A stretch of 64,000 bases of DNA, from assembly GCF_031143425.1 (NCBI RefSeq), contig NC_090443.1:1056531554-1056595553 (forward strand). The letters run 5' to 3'. This stretch comes from Pleurodeles waltl (lineage: Eukaryota > Chordata > Amphibia > Caudata > Salamandridae). The translations under genes and the position numbers were made by a program. Within the stretch, counting starts at the first letter, position 1; the number at the start of each line of letters is the position of its first letter. A model generated the notes under the pieces. It had not been told where the DNA came from and searched no databases. It worked only from the letters and a program-made list of their open reading frames with translations. Positions 34,522 to 46,800 of this stretch are shown here, piece after piece.

Positions 34522-35675
34522 GAGCTCTAGACCTAAGGCAGGTCAGAGGTCGCTCACTCGCGACGCGCAGCGCCAGCCATTAAGAAGGGAGGGGGGAGGG
34601 AGGAGCAGCTGGGATGCGGGAGGGAGCGGCGAATGGGGACGCAAGGGGGGCGGGACCGCAGGGAGGCAGCGACAAGGGGAGATCAGCAAGGGGGAGCGCC
34701 CCAGGGGCGAAAAAACCAGGGAAAAAGGCACAAAACAGTAAGGAAAAAAGTTTAACAACAGGCACAAAATACAATTATGGCACAAGTTACAATCGGGGTA
34801 CAGCAATCAGAGGGGCACAGCGGGGGCAGAAGCGCAAGGAGGCAAGGCGCTGAAATTTGGAAAAAAACACTTACAGGATGGCGAAAAGCGGCACAATCAG
34901 AAGGGTCACAACGGGGGCAGACGTGCAAGGGGGCAAGGCGCTGAAAATTAGAAAAACAACTTACAGGACGGCGAAAAGCGGCACACGGGTCAAGTGAAGC
35001 TTACAAGAGCCCACTAGACACCAGGGATGAGGCGCAGGAGGATGCCTGCGGGTGGAGGAGGGCCTCGAACACGCTAACAGCAGCGTGTGTGGGGGTCAGG
35101 GGCAGGAGACAGCAGGGTGGCGCTGCGGCCGTGGGGGGCGAGCTCTAGACCTAAGGCAGGTCAGAGGTCGCTCACTCGCGACGCGCAGCGCCAGCCATTA
35201 AGAAGGGAGGGGGGAGGGAGGAGCAGCTGGGATGCGGGAGGGAGTGGCGAATGGGGGCGCGAGGGGGGCGGGGCCGCAGGGAGGCAGCGACAAGGGGAGA
35301 TCAGCAAGGGGGAGCCCCCAGGGGCGAAAAAACCAGGGAAAAAGGCAAAAAACAGTAAGGAAAAAAGTTTAACAACAGGCACAAAATACAATTATGGCAC
35401 AAGTTACAATCGGGGTACAGCAATCAGAGGGGCACAGCGGGGGCAGAAGCGCAAGGAGGCAAGGCGCTGAAATTTGGAAAAAAACACTTACAGGATGGCG
35501 AAAAGCGGCACAATCAGAAGGGGCACAACGGGGGCAGACGCGCAAGGGGGCAAGGCGCTGAAAATTAGAAAAACAACATACAGGACGGCGAAAAGCGGCA
35601 CACGGGTCAAGTGAAGCTTACAAGAGCCCACTAGACACCAGGGATGAGGCGCAGGAGGATGCCTGCGGGTGGAGG
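34522..35675 (+). repeat. Duplication D3, left copy
   Basis: Two monomers recur at about 50707-51860 (offset 16185-16186 bp). Shared variants are CTGGGATGCGGG, GGGACGCAAGG, GAGCGCCCCAGG, GCGTGTGTGGGGG, GAGCCCCCAGGGG and CAACATACAGG. The ends lie near the 34522 anchor and in the tail before the 35757 anchor. Confidence 0.82.
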
Positions 35676-36371
35676 AGGGCCTCGAACACGCTAACAGCAG
35701 CGTGGGTGGGGGTCAGGGGCAGGAGACAGCAGGGTGGTGCTGCGGCCGTGGGGGGCGAGCTCTAGACCTAAGGCAGGTCAGAGGTCGCTCACTCGCGACG
35801 CGCAGCGCCAGCCATTAAGAAGGGAGGGGGAGGGAGGAGCAGCTGGGAGGCGGGAGGGAGCGGCGAATGGGGGCGCGAGGGGGGCGGGCCGCAGGGAGGC
35901 AGCGGCAAGGGGAGATCAGCAAGGGGGAGCGCCCAAGGGGTGAAAAACCAGGGAAAAAGGCACAAAACAGTAAGGAAAAAAGTTTAACAACAGGCACAAA
36001 ATACAATTATGGCACAAGTTACAATCGGGGTACAGCAATCAGAGGGGCACAGCGGGGGCAGAAGCGCAAGGAGGCAAGGCGCTGAAATTTGGAAAAAAAC
36101 ACTTACAGGAAGGCGAAAAGCGGCACAATCAGAAGGGGCACAACGGGGGCAGACGCGCAAGGGGGCAAGGCGCTGAAAATTAGAAAAACAACTTACAGGA
36201 CGGCGAAAAGCGGCACACGGGTTAAGTGAAGCTTACAAGAGCCCACTAGACACCAGGGATGAGGCGCAGGAGGATGCCTGCGGGTGGAGGAGGGCCTCGA
36301 ACACGCTAACAGCAGCGTGGGTGGGGGTCAGGGGCAGGAGACAGCAGGGTGGTGCTGCGGCCGTCGGGGGC

Positions 36372-37035
36372 GAGCTCTAGACCTAAGGCAGGTCAGAGGT
36401 CGCTCACTTGCGACGCGCAGCGCCAGCCATTAAGAAGGGAGGGGGGAGGGAGGAGCAGCTGGGAGGCGGGAGGTGGGAGGGAGCGGCGAATTGGGGCGCG
36501 AGGGGGGTGGGGCCGCAGGGAGGCAGCGGTAAGGGGAGATCAGCAAGGGGGAGCGCCCAAGGGGCGAAAAAACCAGGGAAAAAGGCACAAAACAGTAAGG
36601 AAAAAAGTTTAACAACAGGCACAAAATACAATTATGGCACAAGTTACAATCGGGGTACAGCAATCAGAGGGGCACACCGGGGGCAGAAGTGCAAGGAGGC
36701 AAGGCGCTGAAATTTGGAAAAAAACACTTACAGGACGGCGAAAAGCAGCACAATCAGAAGGGGCACAACGGGGGCAGACGCGCAAGGGGGCAAGGCGCTG
36801 AAAATTTGAAAAACAACTTACAGGACGGCGAAAAGTGGCACACGGGTCAAGTGAAGCCTACAAGAGCCCACTAGACACCAGGGATGAGGCGCAGGAGGAT
36901 GCCTGCGGGTGGAGGAGGGCCTCGAACACACTAACAGCAGCATGGGTGGGGGTCAGGGGCAGGAGACAGCAGGGTGGTGCTGCGGCCGTGGGGGGCGAGC
37001 TCTAGACCTAAGGCAGGTCAGAGGTCGCTCACTCG
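36372..37035 (+). repeat. Duplication D4, left copy
   Basis: It recurs at about 60016-60660 (offset 23644 bp). Shared features are CCGTCGGGGGCGAGC at the anchor, GGCGAATTGGGGC, CACACCGGGGGCAGAAGTGC, GAAAATTTGAAAAACAAC and ACACACTAACAGCAGCATGGG. The next anchors (36997 and 60641) keep the same spacing, but the units after them differ. Confidence 0.82.
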
Positions 37036-38149
37036 GTACGCGCAGCGCCAGCCATTAAGAAGGGAGGGGGGAGGGAGGAGCAGCTGGGAGGTGGGAGGCA
37101 GGAGGGAGCGGCGAATGGGGGCGCGAGGGGGGCGGGGCTACAGGGAGGCAGCGGCAAGGGGAGATGAGCAAGGGGGAGCGCCCAAGGGGCGAAAAAACCA
37201 GGGAAAAAGGCACAAAACAGTAAGGAATAAAGTTTAACAACAGGCACAAAATACAATTATGACACAAGTTACAATCGGGGTACAGCAATCAGAGGGGCAC
37301 AGCGGAGGCAGAAGCGCAAGGAGGCAACGCGCTGAAATTTGGAAAAAAACACTTACAGGACGGCGAAAAGCGGCACAATCAGAAGGGGCACAACGGGGGC
37401 AGACGCGCAAGGGGGCAAGGCGCTGAAAATTAGAAAAACAACTTCCAGGACGGCGAAAAGCGGCACACGGGTCAAGTGAAGCTTACAAGAGCCCACTAGA
37501 CACCAGGGATGAGGTGCAGGAGGATGCCTGCGGGTGGAGGAGGGCCTCGAACACGCTAACAGCAGCGTGGGTGGGGGTCAGGGGCAGGAGACAGCAGGGT
37601 GGTGCTGCAGCCGTGGGGTGCGAGCTCTAGACCTAAGGCAGGTCAGAGGTCGCTCACTCGCGACGTGCAGCGCCAGCCATTAAGAAGGGAGGGGGGAGGG
37701 AGGAGCAGCTGGGAGGCGGGAGGCGGGAGGGAGCGGCGAATGGGGGCGCGAGGGGGGTGGGGCCGCAGGGAGGCAGCGACAAGGGGAGATCAGCAAGGGG
37801 GAGCGCCCAAGGGGCGAAAAAACCAGGGAAAAAGGTACAAAACAGTAAGGAAAAAAGTTTAACAACAGGCACAAAATACAATTATGGCACAAGTTACAAT
37901 CGGTGTACAGCAATCAGAGGGGCACAGCGGGGGCAGAAGCGCAAGGAGGCAAGATGCTGAAATTTGGAAAAAAACACTTACAGGACGGCGAAAAGCGGCA
38001 CAATCAGAAGGGGCACAACGGGGGCAGACGCGCAAGGGGGCAAGGTGCTGAAAATTAGAAAAACAACTTACAGGACGGCGAAAAGCGGCACACGGGTCAA
38101 GTGAAGCTTACAAGAGCCCACTAGACACCAGGGATGAGGCGCAGGAGGA

Positions 38150-38860
38150 TGCCTGCGGGTGGAGGATGGCCTCGAACACGGTAACAGCAGCGTGGGTGGG
38201 GGTCAGGGGCAGGAGACAGCAGGGTGGTGCTGCGGCCGTGGGGTGCGAGCTCTAGAGCTAAGGCAGGTCAGGGGTCGCTCACTCGGGACGCGCAGCGCCA
38301 GCCATTAAGAAGGGAGGGGGGAGGGAGGAGCAGCTGGGAGGCGGGAGGTGGGAGGGAGCGGCGAATGAGGGTGCGAGGGGGGCGGGCCGCAGGGAGGCAG
38401 CAGCAAGGGGAGATCAGCAAGGAGCGAAAAAAACAGAGAAAAAGGCACAAAACAGTAAGGAATAAAGTTTAACAACAGGCACAAAATACAATTATGGCAC
38501 AAGTTACAATCGGGGTACAGCAATCAGAGGGGCACAGCGGGGGCAGAAGCGCAAGGAGTCACGGTGCTGAAATTTGGAAAAAAACACTTACAGGACGGCG
38601 AAAAGCGGCACAGTCAGAAGGGGCACAACGGGGGAAGACGCGCAAGGGGGCAAGGCGCTGAAAATTAGAAAAACAACTTACAGGACGGCGAAAAGCGGCA
38701 CACGGGTCAAGGGAAGCTTACAAGAGCCCACTAGACACCAGGGATGAGGCGCAGGAGGATGCCTGCGGGTGGAGGAGGGCCTCGAACACGCTAACAGAAG
38801 CGTGGGTGGGGGTCAGGGGCAGGAGACAGCAGGGTGGTGCTGCGGCCGTGGGGGGCGAGC
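38150..38860 (+). repeat. Duplication D7, left copy, with a ~15-bp deletion
   Basis: Unit 38247-38856 (610 bp) lacks about 15 bp between GATCAGCAAGG and GCGAAAAAAAC. The same deletion is in the unit from 41989 (about 42160-42180). Both also share CACGGTAACAGC, CACGGTGCTGAAATTT and CTAACAGAAGCG, at an offset of 3742 bp. Confidence 0.8.
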
Positions 38861-40899
38861 TCTAGACCTAAGGCAGGTCAGAGGTCGCTCACTCGCGACG
38901 CGCAGCGCCAGCCATTAAGAAGGGAGGGGGGAGGGAGGAGCAGCTGGGAGGCGGGAGGCGGGAGGGAGCGGCGAATGGGGGCGCGAGGGGGGTGGGGCCG
39001 CAGGGAGGCAGTGACAAGGGGAGATCAGCAAGGGGGAGCGCCCAAGGGGCGAAAAAACCAGGGAAAAAGGTACAAAACAGTAAGGAAAAAAGTTTAACAA
39101 CAGGCACAAAATACAATTATGGCACAAGTTACAATCGGGGTACAGCAATCAGAGGGGCACACCGGGGGCAGAAGCGCAAGGAGGCAAGGCTCTGAAATTT
39201 GGAAAAAAACAGTTACAGGACAGCGAAAAGCGGCACAATCAGAAGGGACACAACGGGGGCAGACGCGCAAGGGTGCAAGGTGCTGAAAATTAGAAAAACA
39301 ACTTACAGGACGGCGAAAAGCGGCACACAGGTCAAGTGAAGCATACAAGAGCCCACTAGACACCAGGGATGAGGCGCAGGAGGATGCCTGCGGGTGGAGG
39401 AGGGCCTCGAACACGCTAACAGCAGCGTGGGTGGGGGTCAGGGACAGGAGACAGCAGGGTGGTGCTGCGGCCGTGGGGGGCGAGCTCTAGACCTAAGGCA
39501 GGTCAGAGGTCGCTCACTCGCAACGCGCAGCACCAGCCATTAAGAAGGGAGGGGGGAGGGAGGAGCAGCTGGGAGGCGGGAGGCGGGAGGGAGCGGTGAA
39601 TGGGGGCGCGAGGGGGGCGGGCCGCAGGGAGGCAGCGGCAAGGGGAGATCAGCAAGGGGGAGCGCCCAAGGGGTGAAAAAACCAGGGAAAAAGGCACAAC
39701 ACAGTAAGGAAAAAAGTTTAACAACAGGCACAAAATACAATTATGGCACAAGTTACAATCGGGGTACAGCAATCAGAGGGGCACAGCGGGGGCAGAAGCG
39801 CAAGGAGGCAAGGCGCTGAAATTTGGAAAAAAACACTTACAGGACGGCGAAAAGCGGCACAATCAGAAGGGGCACAACGGGGGCAGACGCGCAAGGGGGC
39901 AAGGCGCTGAAAATTAGAAAAACAACTTATAGGACGGCGAAAAGCGGCACACGGGTCAAGTGAAGCTTACAAGAGCCCACTAGACACCAGGGATGAGGCG
40001 CAGGAGGATGCCTGCGGGTGGAGGAGGGCCTCAAACACGCTAACAGCAGCGTGGGTGGGGGTCAGGGGCAGGAGACAGCAGGGTGGCGCTGCGGCCGTGG
40101 GGGGCGAGCTCTAGACCTAAGGCAGGTCAGAGGTCGCTCACTCGCGACGCGCAGCGCCAGCCATTAAGAAGGGAGGGGGGAGGGAGGAGCAGCTGGGAGG
40201 CGGGAGGCGGGAGGGAGCGGCGAATGGGGGCGCGAGGGGGGCGAGGCCGCAGGGAGGCAGCGGCAAGGGGAGATCAGCAAGGGGGAGCGCCCAAGGGGCA
40301 AAAAAAACAGGGAAAAAGGCACAAAACAGTAAGGAAAAAAGTTTAACAACAGGCACAAAATACAATTATGGCACAAGTTACAATCGGGGTACAGCAATCA
40401 GAGGGGCACACCGGGGGCAGAAGCGCAAGGAGGCAAGGCTCTGAAATTTGGAAAAAAACAGTTACAGGACAGCGAAAAGCGGCACAATCAGAAGGGACAC
40501 AACGGGGGCAGACGCGCAAGGGTGCAAGGCGCTGAAAATTAGAAAAACAACTTACAGGACGGCGAAAAGCGGCACACAGGTCAAGTGAAGCATACAAGAG
40601 CCCACTAGACACCAGGGATGAGGCGCAGGAGGATGCCTGCGGGTGGAGGAGGGCCTCGAACACGCTAACAGCAGCGTGGGTGGGGGTCAGGGACAGGAGA
40701 CAGCAGGGTGGTGCTGCGGCCGTGGGGGGCGAGCTCTAGACCTAAGGCAGGTCAGAGGTCGCTCACTCGCAACGCGCAGCACCAGCCATTAAGAAGGGAG
40801 GGGGGAGGGAGGAGCAGCTGGGAGGCGGGAGGCGGGAGGGAGCGGTGAATGGGGGCGCGAGGGGGGCGGGGCCGCAGGGAGGCAGCGGCAAGGGGAGAT

Positions 40900-43800
40900 C
40901 AGCAAGGGGGGAGCGCCCAAGGGGTGAAAAAAACCAGGGGAAAAAGGCACAACACAGTAAGGAAAAAAGTTTAACAACAGGCACAAAATACAATTATGGC
41001 ACAAGTTACAATCGGGGTACAGCAATCAGAGGGGCACAGCGGGGGCAGAAGTGCAAGGAGGCAAGGCGCTGAAATTTGGAAAAAAACACTTACAGGACGG
41101 CGAAAAGCGGCACAATCAGAAGGGGCACAACGGGGGCAGACGCGCAAGGGGGCAAGGCGCTGAAAATTAGAAAAACAACTTATAGGACGGCGAAAAGCGG
41201 CACACGGGTCAAGTGAAGCTTACAAGAGCCCACTAGACACCAGGGATGAGGCGCAGGAGGATGCCTGCGGGTGGAGGAGGGCCTCAAACACGCTAACAGC
41301 AGCGTGGGTGGGGGTCAGGGGGCAGGAGACAGCAGGGTGGTGCTGCGGCCGTGGGGGGCGAGCTCTAGACCTAAGGCAGGTCACAGGTCGCTCACTCGGG
41401 ACGCGCAGCGCCAGCCATTAAGAAGGGAGGGGGGAGGGAGGAGCAGCTGGGGAGGCGGGAGGTGGGAGGGAGCGGCGAATGGGGGCACGAGGGGGGGCGG
41501 GGCCGCAGGGAGGCAGCGGCAAGGGGGAGATCAGCAAGGGGGAGCGCCTAAGGTGGGAAAAAAACAGGGAAAAAGGCACAAAACAGTAAGGAATAAAGTT
41601 TAACAACAGGCACAAAATACAATTATGGCACAAGTTACAATCGGGGTACAGCAATCAGAGGGGCACAGCGGGGGAAGAAGCACAAGGAGGCAAGGCGCTG
41701 AAATTTGGAAAAAAACACTTACAGGACGTCGAAAAGCAGCACAATCAGAAGGGGCACAACGGGGGCAGACGCGCAAGGGGGCAAGGCGCTGAAAATTAGA
41801 AAAACAACTTACAGGACGGCGAAAAGCGGCACACGGGTCAAGTGAAGCTTACAAGAGCCCACTAGACACCAGGGATGAGGCGCAGGAGGATGGCCTGCGG
41901 GTGGAGGAGGGCCTCGAACACGGTAACAGCAGCGTGGGTGGGGGTCAGGGGCAGGAGACAGCAGGGTGGTGCTGCGGCCGTGGGGGGCGAGCTCTAGAGC
42001 TAAGGCAGGTCAGGGGGTCGCTCACTCGGGACGCGCAGCGCCAGCCATTAAGAAGGGAGGGGGAGGGAGGAGCAGCTGGGAGGCGGGAGGTGGGAGGGAG
42101 CGGCGAATGGGGGTGCGAGGGGGGGCGGGGGACGCAGGGAGGCAGCAGCAAGGGGAGATCAGCAAGGAGCGAAAAAAACAGGGAAAAAGGCACAAAACAG
42201 TAAGGAATAAAGTTTAACAACAGGCACAAAATACAATTATGTCACAAGTTACAATCGGGGTACAGCAATCAGAGGGGCACAGCGGGGGCAGAAGCGCAAG
42301 GAGGCACGGTGCTGAAATTTGGAAAAAAAACACTTACAGGACGGCGAAAAGCGGCACAGTCAGAAGGGGCACAACGGGGGAAGACGCGCAAGGGGGCAAG
42401 GCGCTGAAAATTAGAAAAACAACTTACAGGACGGCGAAAAGCGGCACACGGGTCAAGTGAAGCTTACAAGAGCCCACTAGACACCAGGGATGAGGCGCAG
42501 GAGGATGCCTGCGGGTGGAGGAGGGCCTCGAACACGCTAACAGAAGCGTGGGTGGGGGTCAGGTGCAGGAGACAGCAGGGTGGTGCTGCGGCCGTGGGGG
42601 GGCGAGCTCTAGACCTAAGGCAGGTCAGAGGTCGCTCACTCGGTACGCGCAGCGCCAGCCATTAAGAAGGGAGGGGGGAGGGGAGGAGCAGCTGGGAGGC
42701 GGGAGGGTGCGGCGAATGGAGGCGCGAGGGGGGCGGGGCCGCAGGGAGGCAGCGGCAAGGGGAGATCAGCAAGGGGGAGCGCCCAAGGGGCAGCAAAAAA
42801 AACAGGGAAAAAAGGCACAAAACAGTAAGGAATAAAGTTTTACAACAGGCACAAAATACAATTATGGCACAAGTTACAATCGGGGGTACAGCAATCAGAG
42901 GGGCACAGCGGGGGCAGAAGCGCAAGGAGGCAAGGCGCTGAAATTTGGAAAAAAAACACTTACAGGACGGCGAAAAGTGGCACAATCAGAAGGGGCACAA
43001 CGGGGGCAGACGCGCAAGGGGGCAAGGTGCTGAAAATTAGAAAAACAACTTACAGGACGGCGAAAAGCAGCACCGGATCAAGGTGAAGCTTACAAGAGCC
43101 CACTAGACACCAGGGATGAGGCTCAGGAGGTTGCCTGCCGGGTGGAGGAGGGCTTCGAACACGCTAACAGCAGCGTGGGTGGGTGTCAGGGGCAGGAGAC
43201 AGCAGGGTGGTGCTGCGGCCGTGGGGAGGTGAGCTCTAGACCTAAGGCAGGTCAGAGGTCGCTCACTCGCGACGCGCAGCGCCAGCCAGTAAGAAGGGAG
43301 GGGGGAGGGAGGAGCAGCTGGGAGGCGGGAGGCGGGAGGGAGCGGCGAATGGGGGCGCGAGGGGGGCGGGGCCGCAGGGAGGCAGCGGCAAGGGGAGATC
43401 ATCAAGGGGGGAGCGCCCAAGGGGCGAAAAAAACAGGGAAAAAGGCACAAAACAGTAAGGAATAAAGTTAACAACAGGCACAAAATACAATTATGGCACA
43501 AGTTACAATCGGGGTACAGCAATCAGAGGGCACAGCGGGGGCAGAAGCGCAAGGAGGCAAGGCGCTGAAATTTGGAAAAAAACACTTACAGGACGGCGAA
43601 AAGCGGCACAATCAGAAGGGGCACAACGGGGGCAGACGCGCAAGGGGGCAAGGCGCTGAAAATTAGAAAAACAACTTACAGGACGGTGAAAAGCGGCACA
43701 CGGGTCAAGTGAAGCTTACAAGAGCCCACTAGACACCAGGGATGAGGCTCTGGAGAATGCCTGCGGGTGGAGGAGGGCCTCGAACACGCTAACAGCAGTG

Positions 43801-46800
43801 TGGGTGGGGGTCAGGGGCAGGAGACAGCAGGGTGGTGCTGCCGGCCGTGGGGGGCGAGCTCTAGACCTAAGGCAGGTCAGAGGTCGCTCACTCGCGACGC
43901 GCAGCGCCAGCCATTAAGAAGGGAGGGGGGAGGGAGGAGCAGCTGGGAGGTGGGAAGGAGCGGCGAATGGGTTTGCGAGGGGGCGGGGGCCGCAGGGAGG
44001 CAGCGGCAAGGGGGAGATCAGCAAGGGGGGAGCGCCCATGGGCGAAAAAACCAGGGAAAAAGGCACAAAACAGTAAGGAAAAAAGTTTAACAACAGGCAC
44101 AAAATACAATTATGGCACAAGTTACAATCGTGGGTACAGCAATCAGAGGGGCACAGCGGGGGCAGAAGCGCAAGGAGGCAAGGCGCTGAAATTTGGAAAA
44201 AAACACTTACAGGACGGCGAAAAGCAGCACAATCAGAAGGGGCACAACGGGGGCAGACGCGCAAGGGGGCAAGGCGCTGAAAATTAGAAAAACAACTTAC
44301 AGGACGCGAAAAGCGGCACACGGGTCAGTGAAGCTTACAAGAGCCCACTAGACACCAGGGATGAGGCGCAGGAGGATGCCTGCGGGTGGAGGAGGGCCTC
44401 GAACACGCTAACAGCAGCATGGGTGGGGGTCAGGGCAGGAGACAGCAGGGTTGGTGCTGCGGCCGTGGGGGGCGAGCTCTAGACCTAAGGCAGGTCAGAG
44501 GTCGCTCACTCGCGACGCGCAGCGCCAGCCATTAAGAAGGGAGGGGGGAGCAGCTGGGAGGCGGGAGGCGGGAGGGAGCGGCGAATGGGGGCGCGATGGG
44601 GGGCGGGGCCGCAGGGAGGCAGCGGCAAGGGGAGATCAGCAAGGGGGAGTGCCCAAGGGGCGAAAAAACCAGGGAAAAAGGCACAAAACAGTAAGGAAAA
44701 AAGTTTAACAACAGGCACAAAATACAATTATGGCACAAGTTACAATCGGGGTACAGCAATCAGAGGGGCACAGCGGGGGCAGAAGCGCAAGGAGGCAAGG
44801 CGCTGAAATTTGGAAAAAAACACTTACAGGACGGCGAAAAGCAGCACAATCAGAAGGGGCACAACGGGGGCAGAAGCGCAAGGGGGGCAAGGCGCTGAAA
44901 ATTGGAAAAACAACTTACAGGACGGCGAAAAGCGGCACACGGGTCAAGTGAAGCTTACAAGAGCCCACTAGACACCAGGGGATGAGGCTCAGGAGGATGC
45001 CTGCGGGTGGAGGAGGGCCTCGAACACGCTAACAGCAGCGTGGTGTGGGGGTCAGGGGCAGGAGACAGCAGGGTGGTGCTGCGGCCCGTGGGGGGCGAGC
45101 TCTAGAGCTAAGGGCAGGTCAGAGGTCGCTCACTCGGGACGCGCAGCGCCAGCCATTAAGAAGGGAGGGGGAGGGAGGAGCAGCTGGGAGGCGGGAGGTG
45201 GGAGGGAGTGGCGAATGGGGGTTCGAGGGGGCGGGGGCCTCAGGGAGGCAGCGGCAAGGGGAGATCAGCAAGGGGGAGCGCCCAAGGGGCGAAAAAAACA
45301 GGGGTAAAAGGCACAAAACAGTAAGGAATAAAGTTTACAACAGGCACAAAATACAATTATGGCACAAGTTACAATCGGGGTACAGCAATCAGAGGGGCAC
45401 AGCGGGGGCAGAAGCGCAAGGAGGCAAGGCGCTGAAATTTGGAAAAAAACACATACAGGACAGCGAAAAGCGGGCACAGTCAGAAGGGGCACAACGGAGG
45501 CAGACGCGCAAGGGGGGCAAGGCGCTGAAAATTAGAAAAACAACTTACAGGACGGCGAAAAGCGGCACACGGGTCAAGTGAAGCTTACAAGAGCCCACTA
45601 GATACCAGTGATGAGGCGCAGGAGGGATGCCTGCGGGTGGAGGAGGGCCTCGAACACGCTAACAGCAGCGTGGGGTGGGGGTCAGGGGCAGGAGACAGCA
45701 GGGTGGTGCTGCGGCCGTGGGGGGCGAGCTCTAGAGCTAAGGCAGGTCAGAGGTCGCTCACTCGGGGACGCCGCAGCGCCAGCCATTAAGAAGGGAGGGG
45801 GAGGGAGGAGCAGCTGGGAGGCGGGAGGTGGGAGGGAGCGGCGAATGGGGGTGCGAGGGGGGTGTGGCCGCAGGGAGGCAGCGGCAAGGGGAGATCAGCA
45901 AGGGGGAGCCCCCAAGGGGCAAAAAAAACAGGGAAAAAGGCACAAAACAGTAAGGAATAAAGTTTAACAACAGGCACAAAATACAATTATGGCACAAGTT
46001 ACAATCGGGGTTACAGCAATCAGAGGGGCACAGCGGGGGCAGAAGCGCAAGGAGGCAAGGCGCTGAAATTTGGAAAAAAACACTTACAGGACGGCGAAAA
46101 GCGGCACAGTTAGAAGGGGCACAACGGAGGCAGACGCGCAAGGGGGCAAGGCGCTGAAAATTAGAAAAACAACTTACAGGACGGCGAAAAAGCGGCACAC
46201 GGGTCAAGTGAAGCTTACAAGAGCCCACTAGACACCAGGGATGAGGTGCAGGAGGATGCCTGCGGGTGGAGGAGGGCCTCGAACACGCTAACAGCAGCGT
46301 GGGTGGGGGTCAGGGGCAGGAGACAGCAGGGTGGTGCTGCGGCCGTGGGGGTGAGCTCTAGACCTAAGGCAGGTCAGAGGTCGCTCACTCGGTTACGCGC
46401 AGCGCCAGCCATTAAGAAGGGAGGGGGGAGGGAGGAGCAGCTGGGAGGCGGGAGGCGGGAGGGAGCGGCGAATGGGGGCGCTAGGGGGGCGGGGGCCGCA
46501 GGGAGGCAGCGGCAAGGGAGATCAGCAAGGGGTGAGCGCCCAAGGGGCGAAAAAAACAGGGAAAAAGGCACAAAACAGTAAGGAATAAAGTTTAACAACA
46601 GGCACAAAATACAATTATGGCACAAGTTACAATCGGGGTACAGCAATCAGAGGGGCACAGCGGGGGCAGAAGCGCAAGGAGGCAAGGCGCTGAATTTGGA
46701 AAAAAACACTTACAGGACGGCGAAAAAGCGGCACAATCAGAAGGGGCACAACGGGGGCAGACGCGCAAGGGGGCAAGGCGCTGAAATTAGAAAAAACAAC

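Larger units (their letters stand above)
34522..41359 (+). repeat. Array block 7: monomers with anchors 34522-40731
   Basis: Anchors are at 34522, 35140, 35757, 36372, 36997, 37622, 38247, 38857, 39482, 40106 and 40731. All are full-length units (610-629 bp). It contains the left copies of D3 (34522 to about 35675) and D4 (36372 to about 37035), and a local two-monomer repeat: about 39121-40085 recurs at about 40370-41335 (offset about 1250 bp) with shared CACACCGGGGGCAG, GAAGCATACAAG, CTCGCAACG and GGAGCGGTGAATG. Confidence 0.83.
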
